From: Brevipalpus yothersi
Taxonomy: Eukaryota; Arthropoda; Arachnida; Trombidiformes; Tenuipalpidae
DNA: 64,000 bases
Direction: 5' to 3'
Assembly (NCBI GenBank): GCA_003956705.1
Contig: QZCP01000001.1
Span: 381,528 to 445,527 of the forward strand
Part shown: in pieces, positions 1 to 12,592 of the stretch
Layout of the letters: each line of letters opens with the position of its first letter
Numbering within the stretch: the stretch's first letter is position 1
Notes under the pieces: model-generated
What the model was told of the DNA's origin: nothing
The model's input: only the letters and a program-made list of their open reading frames with translations
Database searches by the model: none
Made by a program: the position numbers and the translations under genes

Positions 1-57
<57 letters not shown>
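1..57. repeat. (GA)n microsatellite
   Basis: Uninterrupted GA repeat at the window edge; it faces the (CT)n at 13952-14019 across the palindrome. Confidence 0.95.
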
Positions 58-60
<3 letters not shown>

Positions 61-206
61 TCTATGATGAGATAATTTTCATTTATTTAATTTATTGCTT
101 CAAGTTTAAGAAAAACATTCCCCCTTTTTTTCATAATAAAAAAGACCTGAAGTGATAGAGTTTTGAAAAAAGCAAAAATCTCTTTCTAATTTACCACTAC
201 TCTAAG

Positions 207-1361
207 TTAATTCCTGTTTTTTGGTATATAAGGACCTGGCCGTGAATTAGTGTGATGTTGCGAGCGAAACACATTTATATTCGAGGACTGACGAGCTTGA
301 GTGGGAATCCTTTGGGCGCTTGACGAATTAGAGTTTTGAGAGATTCTATTTGAATTATTTGAAGGAAGACCTGTTGACACGATCTGAGATCGGGCAACAT
401 TTCTAGGAGTCACGTTTGAAGGGGATTCATGTGATATACGGTTCCCCATAGAGGCTCTACAAGTTTGAGAATGTTGGGATCCAGGAGTAGCTCTCACAAA
501 AATATCCTCAGAAGTGGACGGATAGAAACGATTACCTTGATTCATAGTCCCAACACTGGAGCTAGGTCCAATTACATTGTTGTTCCGGTCGGAGATGTGC
601 GCAACACTATCATCCTGATTATCGTCCTCATCGTTTACAAATTGGTCACTAACATTATGGCGAAAAAGGTCTGCCTCATCGATATCATCCTCGCCAATAG
701 TAATCTCCACCTCTGGCTGATTACTGTGTTCCTGATCATCTTGATTCAAAATGAGACCAAAATTCGAAGAGGTTGATGGTAGGTTGGCTTGATTGTCAAA
801 AATTCGAAGCTCTGTTTCTTTAAATTGTGGAGCATTTTCTGCATGTTCTCGCTCTCGTTCGTACCATGCTAGTAGAACTTTGGAAGCCTCAGTCCTCAAT
901 TGTTGATCAGAAGATTTCAGTGCAGCATACCGCAAAAATTCATAAAGCTTTTTCGGATGATAATCCAGATAATGATTGGTGAGATTCTTGATGGTTACAG
1001 GACCAATCTTGGATTTACACTCTCCCGGCTCTCCTGAAGGTCTACCAATGGAAGTTCCATTCTCGTTTTTGCGTCTCACCAGGAACGTGATCAAATAGTT
1101 TTTTTCATCAGGAATATCACCATCATTGAAACATAAACAATAAAACTTTCTATTCCCATCTCCAGCTTGACCACAGTCTTTAAAACTTAGAGGGAAGAAA
1201 TACTCTTTTCCTGAGTCGACAAAGAAGGTGAGCAATTGATTTCGAAGCTCAACTATTGGGAACAGAATAAAGTGTGATAAGATTGTGAAATTGAGAATTT
1301 CTTGTCAGTGGAAAATTAGGTACACAAAATGCTCAAACTTACTTAACTTTGGAGCAACCAT
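207..1361 (-). CDS. Family member A: unknown CxC/C/HxxxxH protein
   Basis: Two coding exons, 1343-1361 and 207-1252, encode 354 residues starting MVAPKLIELRNQ. The 19-nt first exon ends in a clean GTAAGT donor, and the acceptor is CCCAATAG. The N-terminal core (about residues 5-150) has FYCLCFND, a third cysteine in GECKSK, and NHYLDYHPKKLYEF, giving C-x-C, C, H-x4-H, which I infer to be a zinc site. The region after residue 150 is low-complexity: an acidic stretch (FVNDEDDNQDDS) and a Ser/Asn/Gln-rich tail with scattered Arg. No signal peptide or membrane segment is visible. It is the mirror partner of D and closely similar to it along the whole length, with in-frame indels. No known family recognised; a nuclear or nucleic-acid-binding role is only a guess. 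Confidence 0.85.
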
Positions 1362-1479
1362 ATTGAGAACAGAATAAACAAGAATTGAGAGAATCTGTTG
1401 AAAAGTTTAGTGAAAATTTTTCAAGTTTAAATGGGAAAATTAACAGATATGAGTACCGAAAGGCTTACTGTACATGTGT

Positions 1480-1486
1480 ATTTATA
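1480..1486 (-). promoter_or_regulatory. TATA box of gene A
   Basis: TATAAAT on the minus strand, 119 bp before the ATG of A. The surrounding CTGTATAAATACA is the same as at gene D. Confidence 0.6.
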
Positions 1487-1600
1487 CAGTTCCAACTCTA
1501 TTTCAATGTTGAGCATCCTCATTCTCAAATATAAGAGTGAGACAAGTTGATGTTGCGTCTCGAGAGTGCAAACAAGTGAGAGTCTCTCCCTCATCCCGTC

Positions 1601-1603
<3 letters not shown>

Positions 1604-1633
<30 letters not shown>
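1604..1633. repeat. (CT)n microsatellite
   Basis: Fifteen CT units upstream of gene A; the mirror copy at 12291-12371 is much longer. Confidence 0.95.
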
Positions 1634-1635
<2 letters not shown>

Positions 1636-3776
1636 GGGTTCCTCAATTCGCCGGAAGTCTTTTTCATCAATTGAGCCTCGCAAATCTTATCCACCTCATC
1701 TTTCTCATGCAACTACTTTTTCCTACTAGAGAATCATTCCCATCGTCCGGCTATTCTGAATTCTCAATCTCCCTAATTTTCAATCGATAAAGCTGATTCG
1801 CTACATATTCAGCGACGAGAGATTAATCTCTCTCAACATACCAATCTTTTACTTATCTACATTCATCTGTATTCATTGTTTCAACCGAATAGCTGGGTCC
1901 GGAAGAATGCAAAAGCTCTTGATTATCTTTCAATGCACTTGATTTCAGCGCATAGTTGTTATGATCATATCAAGTATATCGTATTTTCTGAGAGAACTTT
2001 AGACTCAATCTCCTCTCCCGTAACATCAACAGAATATGAGATGGTAACAAAACACGTTTTTATCATGAATGGAGGTTTTCCTAGGTTCTTTGAGTAGATA
2101 TTAGACTGAAAAAATAAATGATATCACACCTTCGAGGAATGAAGACTGTTATCTAATCCTTTTTTCATGAATTGCTCAAAACGTGTTTACATTCATTCCA
2201 TACTTAACATAGGTGTCTTACATATTTCTTTGGAGCGAAATATCAACAACAATTTAATGATTGTTTCGTTAAAGGTAGTTGAAATGCTGGTGCCATCAAA
2301 ATTCATTATTATTATTATATTCTCATAGTTAAGGATATTGTCAGAAGTGTCCAAGGGAAACAGCTAAGTTTACCAATGACAGATAGACTATTCCTTATTG
2401 AATGACAAATTCAATACAATATTCATGTAATGTCCAGGGAATTAGCCCTCCAAAAGAAGATAGTAATCATACACTATGATATTTGCCAAAGATATATCGT
2501 GATCAATTAACTAGATTATCTTTCTCTGTATCTCCATGACTATCAATAATACATTATCATATTACATTGTATTTAGACATCAATGAGTACTTGTCCTGTT
2601 ACTAGTTCAGGAAAGCAAACAGGGTAAGATATATTTTAGCCTGACCTTGAAGGTTTTTCATGGCAAGAATTAGATTCCTCTATGCTGTGGAGATATACAG
2701 ATGAGCTACAATGGAATTCCCATATCAAAACTATATCCATGATTTATGGTAGCCCATCAAATTGGATGAATTGGAAAGATTAGAGCTGTAATGCTTCGAT
2801 GGCTATCCAGAGGGCTATTCATCCCCTCATGACTTTTCGAAAGGGTCAAGGTCTCAGGGTTCGAGTTCATATATAAAAAAATCGATTTTTCGATCGATGA
2901 ATTCTACGATATGAGAGTAACTTGAATCTTTTTCATAAAATGAACATCTTCATAGAGTTTTTGACAGTTATTATCGAAGAGTAGCTCAAACTACAATTTG
3001 AATAATTTTCATGGAATCGAGTGATTCATCATTCATCTTTTCTCAGAATTAACCGACAAACTTTACTCCTAAAAATCAATTCGATTCATCTGAATGACAT
3101 ACCAAGCGCTGATTGAAAGTGATCTTAATAAAATTTCATGGAAGTTCATGGTTAGCAAATATTTTTCATTTTATCAATTCGAGACAATAGCATTTCTCAG
3201 AATTCAAGTCGAATCGTTACTGATGGGAGGAGATTCCAGGACTCGATAAAGTTACCTGTTGACTTGAGTGAGCATTTATTAGACTAGAAATGTGGATCTA
3301 AAACAATCTATGCACCGGCTCAGTAAGAGAAAGTAGGTGGAGAGAATACCACCCCCATAATTGCGAGAGTATATTTTCGTCTAGTTTTCTGGGGAATCAA
3401 AATGATCCATAACATATCACTTATCAATTGTTTCTCACTAAGCTTCAAGTAGGAGATCAGAATTTATCCAAGAATCTCTTGGAAAAGAGATGTTACAGAA
3501 AAAGAGGTTGTTTCGAAACTCGCTAGCATTTCCGAGTGCCGATTGGAAATTTCTTGTTACTTTTTTAAGTGCGATCATCTTGACTAGAGCGGAAATGAGA
3601 TAAAATTTGTGATTTACTAAGTTAGATAAGAGAAAACTCAATTTGAAAAAATTGAGTGAACTGGGAACTGGTGACACAAAATCACCATGAAACTCCAGTT
3701 TCCATGATCCAAGTTCCGAGAATATTCTGCTCCCAAGCAATTTCGGCTCCCATCATGCTGAGGGAGCAGATACGAG

Positions 3777-3783
3777 TATAAAA
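3777..3783 (+). promoter_or_regulatory. TATA box of gene B
   Basis: TATAAAA followed by AGG, 120 bp before the ATG of B at 3903. Confidence 0.6.
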
Positions 3784-3902
3784 AGGATGAAACTTTTCGC
3801 ATTTCTTCACATTTTCAGTTAAGTTCACTTCTCTTGAAACATAACTTTATCGTTCAGATGTTTTTTCTCGTTCTTTAAAAATTCAGTGTTTCATCTGGAA
3901 TG

Positions 3903-4780
3903 ATGGAGAAGAAAAAATTGAGTGAGTTATTCATACAGCATGTTTATAAAGATTTTTCGAGTTTTTCTGCTCGCTGTTTTGATTATTGAAATGTTTTATA
4001 ACTCAATCACAAATATTAAATAATTCTTTTTGTGCTTTTAAAGGGGCTCTCGAAGAAAAGCTAGAAAAGAGTATCGTCGAATTATTCACCAGATTTGGTC
4101 GTGATTACCTTCTCACATTGTCGACTAAAGATTATGATCAAACTGCAGAGAAAGAATTCTACTGCTTGTGTTTCAACGATACAGATAATCATGACCAAGA
4201 ATCACCGAATCTACTTACCCAGCTCTTAATAAAACGCAAAGACTGTGATCTTCAATCCATCGGGAGACCAAGTCAGTGTCGATATGCTAAAACATACAGG
4301 CGTATTAACTGTCTTATTGATCATTATCTTCAAGATCATACTCTCAAACTCTACGATTTCTTGAAGTATATTGCGATTGATAATAATTTTACTGATGATA
4401 AGACGGTTGACATGGCCTCTGAAATCTTATTGACTTGGAGAGAAAGGGACAAGGAACGTGTAAAGAATTCTCCAAAATTCAATTCCAAAGAAATGTTACA
4501 ACTGAAAGAAAGGAAGAGAACAAACTCCTCGAACACCATGAATTTTGGTTTCTTCCAGAATCAATTCAATGTGACAACATCAAACACTTCTCAGACTACT
4601 GAAACCGCAAGTAGAACTGCTACAACTACTGGTCTCAGTTTAAATTTGAAGAATCCAGGCCATTCAAATCCTACCCACTTAATGCAAAAAGCCAAAGCAA
4701 CTGCTCGTAATATTTTGAATGGACGCCACTCGAATTCATCATTGCGGCCAACTCCATATGCGAGAAAATTAATTATCTGA
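3903..4780 (+). CDS. Family member B: unknown CxC/C/HxxxxH protein
   Basis: Exons 3903-3921 and 4044-4780 join in frame to 251 residues (MEKKKLRALEEKLEK...). An ATG directly upstream at 3900 is in frame and could add one Met. The core carries FYCLCFND, SQCRYAK and DHYLQDHTLKLYDFL, so all five putative metal ligands are kept. The tail after about residue 150 is shorter than in A, C and D and is Thr/Ser/Asn-rich without the acidic stretch, ending in a basic RKLII. It is divergently oriented from A, with about 2.5 kb between the two ATGs, and occupies the mirror position of C; the shared STKDYD-TAEK and YRRI strings support B and C as the old pair. AATAAA-type poly(A) signals follow at about 4852-4870. 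Confidence 0.83.
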
Positions 4781-6189
4781 TATAGTTCAGATACCATCTC
4801 ATGTCAATTGAAAACCATATACATGTATCTTGTTCTGAATCTTCTATCTCATAAAATAAAATAAAATAAAGTTCAAATCACTATGAGGGAGGCCCTGATT
4901 TCTCGCGTTGTCATTAAGATTTGAGGGTAACCTCACAATTAATCAAATCATTGTTTTGACAACAGTTCAGGTTGCTTGTAAAGCAGAAACATAGGCCTAC
5001 CGATTTGTTTTACTATGTGATTTTAAGAGATCTGACAAGGTGAGAAAACATCATGTTGGAGAAGTGAAGGAATGAAGAGGTTTTCCAAGCAACATGACAA
5101 GCAGAGATCGATCTACCTCTCAAATCGAACAATTTTCTCTGACAACATTCCTGAACTGATGATCTAGTTTTTCTTGGTCTTGTATCGAATGATTAATTTT
5201 CACCTATTCCCATCTGTTTATAAGACAACAATAGAATGTTTTACTGTCTGATTGAGTAGAAAACTATTTGAGCACGCAAACTTCCAAGACGAGACTTGAT
5301 TAACATTTAATACACTTTGGTGCTCAAACCAGCTCACTCAGCAGCACGGGAGCTGGTTTTTAAGTTTTTGGTCAGAATTGCGCTTCATACTGTACTTCCT
5401 TCAAGCTCACTCATGGCTCACTCGATAGTCTCACTAATTTCAAAAATTTCTTTCAAAATAAATGAATCATTCCAAATGATCATCTCACATGAGACTCAAA
5501 AATTGTCGGCTCTCTGTTGGAGTACATATTTTGTATATTTTGTTCAAAGAAACCATGAGAAACATCCCCAAATTGATAGATGAAAGATATTGATAGATAA
5601 TATACATCATATCTGCTCTGCGTTTTAGAGTGAAATGAAATGAAAAAAAGACGTTCTCACATCGAACTTGATCTTTTTCTCACTGATTGGAAGATTTTAA
5701 GTGCGGCAAGGGGAAGATATGTATTCTTTTAAAGCAAATTCTGTGCCATTGTATGAGTTTGGCAATGTTTCTTGGATTCGCAATAACGGATTTAGATGTA
5801 GAAGATGCTTTGGTGTTTTCATCACCCTGTGGGTACGACTTACTAATGTTTTCAAGTACTCTTTTCACTCTTTTTGTCTGGTATTCAAAATCTATCATTC
5901 AGATTCAATTTAACAAGAGATGGATAATCAAGAACGATTCATATCGCTTGTACTATCATCACTAACAATGGATGTTAGGAGGAAACCTGTCATTACACTT
6001 AGAAACGAAAGGATGACTGATATTGGATGTAGATCTTGGCGACTTCATGTAAAAGAGTTCCTGAAGAGAGAAAGAAGTTGTGATGAAGGCTTGCTTCGGA
6101 ATTATTTTCAGGCCAAGATACTCTTCAGCCGATCTTTTTCTCTAAAGTGAGCTTGAAATTGAACTTACATCGAGCGAAAACTTTGGAAT

Positions 6190-7150
6190 CGGGAGCTCGT
6201 TAATCTCACCCAAAACTCAAACAGTTAAATGGGTGGTGTTTTTTCTGCCTTCTCTCATCCTCTGAGTCGGCGTAATGTTTTTTCAGATTTTAATTTCTAG
6301 TTTAAACCCTCCTTCAAATCGGGATTTTGGGATTTTAGCCCCTCCTACCAATCGTTGGTTTAAATGGCCAGTTTTCTTCATACCTTGCTTATTTTACACT
6401 TTCTACTTTTACATAGACTTAACAGACTAATGAGTGAGCAATTGAAAGTTTTGCTCAAGTTTCTTTATAACTCTTTTCAAACCTTGAACAAGGATCTTCA
6501 CTTTACCTTGGTGCATAACTGATACAACGGGCATCCAAGTACATGTGTACCAGTACGTGTATTCAGAGCGCAAAGTGGGACAACTAGTAGCCTTGTGCAA
6601 AAAGTTTTTCCACTACCGTTTCTACCAGAGCTCATCATTGGCCTTGCGGCTGCGGCTTCTGGTGCGTTTACCTCAATATTAATATCATGAAGTGGTAAAA
6701 CATCTTCCCTTATTTTTCTCCATTGCATCAGTTCATCACACAGTATTTATTTCATTTGCTCAATTCGAACTCGACATTGGAAGTCAGTCGCCGGTGCTCA
6801 GCTCACTCCTCCAATCGATACCTCTCCTCCAGAACAAGTTCTAATTAAACATTTTGACTCCTCCGAATATTCGACAGCACCGATCTCAGTTTCTGGGAGC
6901 ATGGATACCACATCGAGTGAGCTTCTCAACGGAATACTTGCCTTGGATAGCGTTTCTCAAGCCGCTTCACTATCAAATGAATGCGACAATTTAGCGCAAA
7001 AATCTATTCCTTCTCGCAATGATAGTGAATGGCATAACAGGAATTGTACTAGAGGTGGTCAAAAGATTTTGCTCAAGAGTTTAAAATGGATCAGGAAGCA
7101 TCTTATTCATCGTATGGTTACACAAGTTGGGATTAATCTAATTTTTGAAT
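6190..7150 (+). repeat. Direct repeat, copy 1
   Basis: Shares order and sequence with 7600-8430: a block around 6229-6366 (ending near CCCCTCCTACCAA) matches 7660-7790, a block at 6750-6860 (ending near CTAATTAAACATTT) matches 8115-8225, and a block at 6985-7085 (GGTGGTCAAAAGATT region) matches 8255-8345. Similarity is interrupted and low in the middle. One frame gives a weakly similar peptide in both copies (for example LIKHF), so a relic of a gene is possible. Confidence 0.6.
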
Positions 7151-7599
7151 TTTTTTAATGTGCTCTATGAGTTGCGTTCTTGATAAGAATGCTATGCTTT
7201 GTATTCAATTCAATTGAATCTGAACCATTTAACCTTCATATTGCAGATTGAAAAATGTGGCTGAACCTAAACATTTGTTCGATTTTCCTGTGAAAAAAAT
7301 AAAGTTCAATCCAATTCTGGACATGGACATGACTATAATTTTTGTTGATTCGGAATGCATTTTCTAAGAACAAATGATCATTTCAGTAATTCTATCCTTG
7401 AGAAGTATCAGTATGTACGATTTTCGATTGAGAGAAAGGTCTATTGCCTTTGAAATACTATCGGTCTTTATTTGGACATATACTATTCCTGATGAGTTGT
7501 TTGTTTACTTAAATATCCTGAGATCACGATTTATTCCAATTTGCTTCTATCATGCTGGCTTTCTCGATGCTTTCCATTCAATTTGATTCACTCAATCGA

Positions 7600-8430
7600 G
7601 CTCGGAGCCGATTTTTCATCGAGATTTCAACCGTGAGAGAAAATACTCTGACAGTTCTTGAGGGCAGTGTTTTCTCCATCTTCTTTCTTTTCTGAGTCGA
7701 TTTATTGAATTTTCCGGTTTTGATATTCCGTTTAAATACTATCTTGAACCGAAATTTTGGGTTTCAGTCCCCTCCTACAAACAATGAGTTCCAGTTAACA
7801 ACTACTACAGTAGTTACACTCATATTTATAGCTTTATGGTGAGCTGGTGAGCTGATGAGCTCAAGTAACAATGTGTCAAAGTCATTGCTACCAATTACCT
7901 TATTATTATTATTATCGCTGAGTGGTCTAGTATCTGCTGTTCTCGTTTCGCGCTTGAAAGCAAAGCTTCTAACACAGGTACTGTGGATGATTCAACTGGC
8001 AAAGCTACTGATAATCACTTTGGCTCATAATTTAGTGGCTTTCACTTCACCAGTGGCTTTTTGGGGGGCATTTCTCATCATGTTATATTGCTCTTATTGC
8101 TTTTCATATTGCATAAGTGCATTTCGTTAGCTCAATTGAATTTCAATATTCCAAGTCATTCGCTACTGTTCAGTTTCTTCATTCGATCGAATCTTCTTCT
8201 CAAATTCTAATAAAACATTTCGAACCAATATTGAATGAACACCCAAAAAGCGACTTGGGGCAAAAATCTTTTGGCTCTTGGAAAAAATTAAATGTTGATG
8301 GTACAGAAGGAGACATGCTAGGAGTGGTCAAGAAATTCAGCTCAAGATTCATTAGTGTATCAAATGAACGGTTTTATGTTGTATTGTCAAAAAAATTGGA
8401 GCTCAACTGATTTTGAGTGTAATCTTATGA
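7600..8430 (+). repeat. Direct repeat, copy 2
   Basis: Diverged second copy of 6190-7150, about 1.3-1.4 kb downstream. The frame 8117-8410 overlaps the conserved 3' blocks, but no complete gene structure could be built. Confidence 0.6.
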
Positions 8431-8708
8431 GATATTCTTCACAAAATGGTCTTGACAGTTGAGGGAATATGAATATCGAATTTCTCAGCTATGCAAGATG
8501 ATATTCACTATAGCAGAAAATAATTCACCATGAATAGAGGGTCATAATGCCTGGAATTCCTTCAATTAAAAGCTTCAATAGTTGTAATAAATCAAACTTC
8601 GACAAAATTGATGGAATTGGTTTATTCTTGGATTTGTTTTCAATTAGGGTTAGTTATATATCTAGGTATTTTTTCTCGAGAATTGAATAAAGAATCACAC
8701 AGTTCCCT

Positions 8709-9963
8709 TTACTGGTTGGGTTTTTTCAGGGTATATGGAGCTGGTCTTATTGATAAGAATCGAGGTTGTGATGCACCTGGTTGATGAGGAATTGAGGCCA
8801 TCTTCTTAGCGGTTTGAGACGAAAAACTAGGAACCTTTGCAAAATTTTTCCCTGGAGAATTCTGGCTCACTTGATGTGATCGATTCAAACTTTCAGAACT
8901 TCTATTTACTTGAGGAATACTGGTTCTTATTGGTGGAGATAGTGTATGAGAAGTTTTATTATGCTTTGGAACACTAATAAGCTCAGGCTTGAAAGAACTT
9001 GACGATCCATCCCTGGCCAGTCGAACTTTACTCGTTGAAGGTTTCTCGAAGGTAAGCTGTCCCCTATTTCTTATACCATCTGAATCTGTAGGTGCCTGAT
9101 TGGATCTCAATTCAAATGTTTGTTCACGTATATCGTTCGGGCAAGATAGATCATCATTGTTATCCATATCAGGTTCAGCATAGGCATTGTATTGGATTTC
9201 AGCTTCTTCATCTTCATATAGAATGACTTCAGGGTGAGGTGATTCATCATCTTGTGATACATCTTGATAATTTCGGACCAGAGAGAACTTCGATGAGGAA
9301 GCAGAAGAATTTCTGGCCTGTATTCTCAATTTTTGAATCTCATTTGGATCAAATCTAGGAGCATTGTACAGACGCTGTTGTTCTCTCTCATACCAAGTGA
9401 TCAAAATTTTGGAGGCTGATTTTTTCATTCGCTCATCACTATTTTTGAAAGCAACATGCTTGAAAAATTCACACAGTTTGATAGGATGATGTTCCAGGTA
9501 ATGATTGGTTAGATTTTTGATTCGTCTGTAGGTGTTATCAGAGAATTTACAATCTCCTGGTCGACCATCGGGCAGATGGAGAGCATTGCCATCATCAGTT
9601 TTCCGTTTCACCAGAAATTCGATCAGGTAGTTGGCTTTATTGTCTTCATGACTCTCATCATCGTTGAAACACATACAAAATAACCTTTTCTCAGCTGTCG
9701 AATCATAATCTTTGGTGCTCAATACGAAAAAATAATCACGGTCAAAATCGAGAAAGAAAGAAGCCAACTGTTTTTGTAGTTCATCTATAGCACAAGGAGA
9801 AAGATCACAAGAAGCACACAAGATGCATGAGAAAATTACTCGGAAGAATTTATCATAAAATTATCATAAAATTCTGAGGAAATGGGGATAGAGTTGTTAA
9901 CTGTTGACGATTCAAGTTAGTTTTAGTTAGCACACAAAACTTACCTAATTTTATGAAAACCAT
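8709..9963 (-). CDS. Family member C: unknown CxC/C/HxxxxH protein
   Basis: Exons 9945-9963 and 8709-9784 give 364 residues (MVFIKLDELQKQ...). The 158-bp intron starts GTAAGT and ends CTATAG. The core shows LFCMCFND, GDCKFSD and NHYLEHHPIKLCEFF, then the helix-like KNSDERMKKSASKILITWYERE shared by most members. The C-terminal half is acidic around residues 190-225 (EDEEAEIQ, DMDNNDD) and then Ser/Pro/Gln-rich and basic, ending RPAPYTLKKPNQ; the motif RPxPYxxxK also closes A, B and D. It is the mirror partner of B but much more diverged from it than A is from D. Function unknown. Confidence 0.84.
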
Positions 9964-10068
9964 TTTTGTAATAATATAATATATTTAACCAAAGTATCTG
10001 AACATGAAAGAACTTTGTAGATTAAAATTTTGCACGAAAGAAATAATCAAATTCTGAGTGCTCGATGC

Positions 10069-10075
10069 TTTTATA
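10069..10075 (-). promoter_or_regulatory. TATA box of gene C
   Basis: TATAAAA on the minus strand, 106 bp before the ATG of C. Confidence 0.6.
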
Positions 10076-12290
10076 CTAGTATTCTCTCTCAGATTCTGTG
10101 GGAGTGATAGTCCATGCTCTATCTCTCCCATGCTCACTCATTCTCTCCCGTTCGGAGGGAGTTTCATGATGAATTTGCCTCATTAGCTCACTCGATTCTC
10201 TCAATTTTCTTCTATCTGATAATTTACAAATTTTATCTTATTTCCGCTGTGTTCAAAATGATTGCGTTCAAAAAGAGTAACAACAAATTCCCAATAAAGT
10301 GCAGCCCTCCCAATTGCTCCCGAGTTTCGAAACAACCCTTTTTCCATAACATCTCTTTTTCCAAGAGATTCTTGGATAAATTCTGATCTCCCACATGAAA
10401 TTTAGTGAGCGACAATTGATAAGTAATAAGTTTTGGAACATTTCGATTCGCCAGAAAACTAGAAGAAAGAATACTTCCATAATTATGGGGGTGGTATTCT
10501 CTCCACCTACTTTTTCTTACTGAGCCGGTGCATAGATTGTTTTAGATCCACATTTCTAGTATAATAAATGCTCCCTGTAGTCAACAGGTAACTTTATCGA
10601 CTCTTGGAATCTCCTCCCATCAGAAGAGTTAATGTCTGCATTAGATGAAAAAATGAATAACATTTGCTTATTATGAGCCTCCATGAAATTTTATTATATC
10701 ACTTCCAATCAGCGCATTTTTTCATTCTGGCACCCTCTTTCATCATTGAAGCCATAAAGTAGAGTCAATTAGTGGCTCGAGAATCCTTGAGATATCATTC
10801 ATTTAGATGAATCAAATTGATTAACAGGAGTAAAGTTTGTCGGGAAATTCTGAGAAATGATGAATGATGAATCACTCGATTCCATGGAAATAACTCAATT
10901 TGCAGTTAATGCTTCTCTTTACCAACAACTGTCAAAAAATTCAATGAAGATGTTCATTCTATGGGAGAGATACGAGTTACTCTCATATCGCAGACTTCAT
11001 TCGATCGATTCGAAAAATCGATTCTTTTTTATATGAACTCGAACCCTTAGACCTTGACCCTTTCGAAAAGTGATGAAGGGATGAATAGCCTTTTGGATAG
11101 CCATCGAAGCATTACAGCTCTACCCATTACGGTCCATTCACTTTGATGGGCCATCATAAATCATGGATATAGTTTTGATATGGAAATTCCATTGTAGCTT
11201 ATCAGTATATCTCAACAACAAAGGAGAATCTAATTCATGTCATAAAAAACCTTTAAGGACAAGCTAGAACATATCTTAATTCATTTTCTACCCTAAACTA
11301 GTAACAGGACAAGTAATTCAGCTCAACTCATTGATGTCTAAATAATATGATAACGATAACTTATTATTGTTAGTCATAGAGAAAGATAATCTAGTTAGTT
11401 GATCACGATATATCTTTTAGAGACATCTTTCGGTTTGATTACTATTTTCTCTCGCTATTGATGGACTAAATCCCCAGACACGATTGAATTTGTCCTTCAA
11501 TTAGGAATAGTGTGTCTATCTCTGGTAAACTTGTTTCCGGATGTGCATCTGACAATTGTGAGTAAATCTTTAACTATAGTAATATAATAATAGAATATAT
11601 ATAATATATAATAATAAATTACGATGAGTGCTGCTGTCATTAGCTTTTCAACAGCCTTTTAACACATTAATTGAATTTTTGATACTTCATTTTCAAAAAG
11701 GGTGCAAGACACCTCGATAAAGTATCGTACAAAGCATGTATTTTCGAACAATTCATGAACAAGTAAGCATAACGTATGATAGATAACACAGTTTTCAATC
11801 CTCGGAGATGTAATATCATCGGTTTTTTTCAGTCGAATATCTACTCAAAGAATCTAGAAAAACTTTGATTCGTGATAAAAATTTGTTTTGCTACCATCTC
11901 ATAATTTTGTCGATGCTATGGGAGAGGAAATTGAGTCTAAAATTCTCTCGGAAAATACGATATACTTGTTATGATCATAGTACCAATATTCTGAAATCGA
12001 GTACATTGGAAGATAATCAAGAGCCTTTGCATCCTTCCGGACCAAATTTCCCAGGTCTTTAGTTGAAGAAATGTATGAATAAGCAAAAGCTTCGTATGTT
12101 GCAAGAACAAAATCCCTTCTCGCCGACTACATAGCAAATGAATCTTATCAGTGGAAAATTAAGAATTTGGGATAACCGGGCGATAGAGATGATTTTCTGG
12201 GGAAAAGAGCAATCGCATTAGTAGGATAAGGTGGATAAGATTTACAAGACTTAAGTAATGAAAAGAGATTTCCGGAGAATCGAGAAACCC

Positions 12291-12371
<81 letters not shown>
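12291..12371. repeat. (GA)n microsatellite
   Basis: About 80 bp of GA repeat with one GAAA interruption, upstream of the TATA box of gene D. Confidence 0.95.
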
Positions 12372-12374
<3 letters not shown>

Positions 12375-12484
12375 TGGGACGGAATGAGGGAGAGAGCCTC
12401 ACTTACACTCTCGAGATGCAACATGTCTCACTTAGATATTATTCCAGAATGAGAACGCTCAATAAAAAGGGAGAAAAAGAGCTG

Positions 12485-12491
12485 TATAAAT
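12485..12491 (+). promoter_or_regulatory. TATA box of gene D
   Basis: TATAAAT inside GCTGTATAAATACAG, about 102 bp before the ATG of D; mirror copy of the A promoter. Confidence 0.6.
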
Positions 12492-12592
12492 ACAGCAAGC
12501 CTTTGGATACTCAATTCAATTAATTTTTCAGTTTCAATTTGAAAACTTTTCATTGAGTTTCTCTTGATTCCCTCAATTCTTCTACAATCAAG

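Larger units (their letters stand above)
1..3690. repeat. Left arm of large inverted duplication (highly similar part)
   Basis: Read in reverse complement, this segment matches roughly 10165-14020: the (GA)n end, the whole of gene A, its promoter, the internal (CT)n tract at 1604, and noncoding DNA up to about 3690. Corresponding points add to about 13,850-14,000. Shared landmarks include the reverse complements of the strings around 2080-2160 and 3300-3400. The window begins inside the arm, so its outer limit is unknown. Beyond 3690 the mirror relation continues at gene level (B versus C) at much lower similarity. Confidence 0.85.
1362..3902. other. Divergent intergenic region between A and B
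   Basis: Holds the two TATA promoters and about 2 kb of noncoding DNA that is mirrored at 9964-12592. Small open frames here are not conserved between the two arms; for example the frame at 3438-3740 is shifted by a one-base length change in its mirror copy at 10114-10386. Confidence 0.6.
4781..8708. other. Palindrome centre without a convincing gene
   Basis: Between the 3' ends of B and C. It contains two diverged direct repeats (listed separately) and short open frames without recognisable domains or splice-joined extensions. Confidence 0.5.
9964..12592. other. Divergent intergenic region between C and D
   Basis: Mirror of 1362-3902. Contains the TATA boxes of C and D and the long (GA)n tract at 12291-12371. 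No gene seen. Confidence 0.6.

Noticed and set aside
465..776. Plus-strand frame inside gene A, with an antisense counterpart inside gene D (13188-13532)
   Set aside because: These are shadows of the conserved coding strand; similarity follows from A/D homology.
2855..2875. B-box-like GGGTTCGAGTTC in both palindrome arms, considered as a SINE trace
   Set aside because: No A box, no repeat copies elsewhere in the window, and present twice only because of the palindrome.
3438..3740. Open frame with a similar peptide in the mirror copy at 10114-10386
   Set aside because: A one-base length difference shifts the frame between copies and both lie in promoter-side DNA, so coding is not supported.
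6498..6728. Minus-strand frame containing GRNGSGKT, a Walker A-like string
   Set aside because: The frame is 76 codons, lies in a diverged repeat, has no Walker B or ABC context, and is not kept in the second repeat copy; most likely chance.
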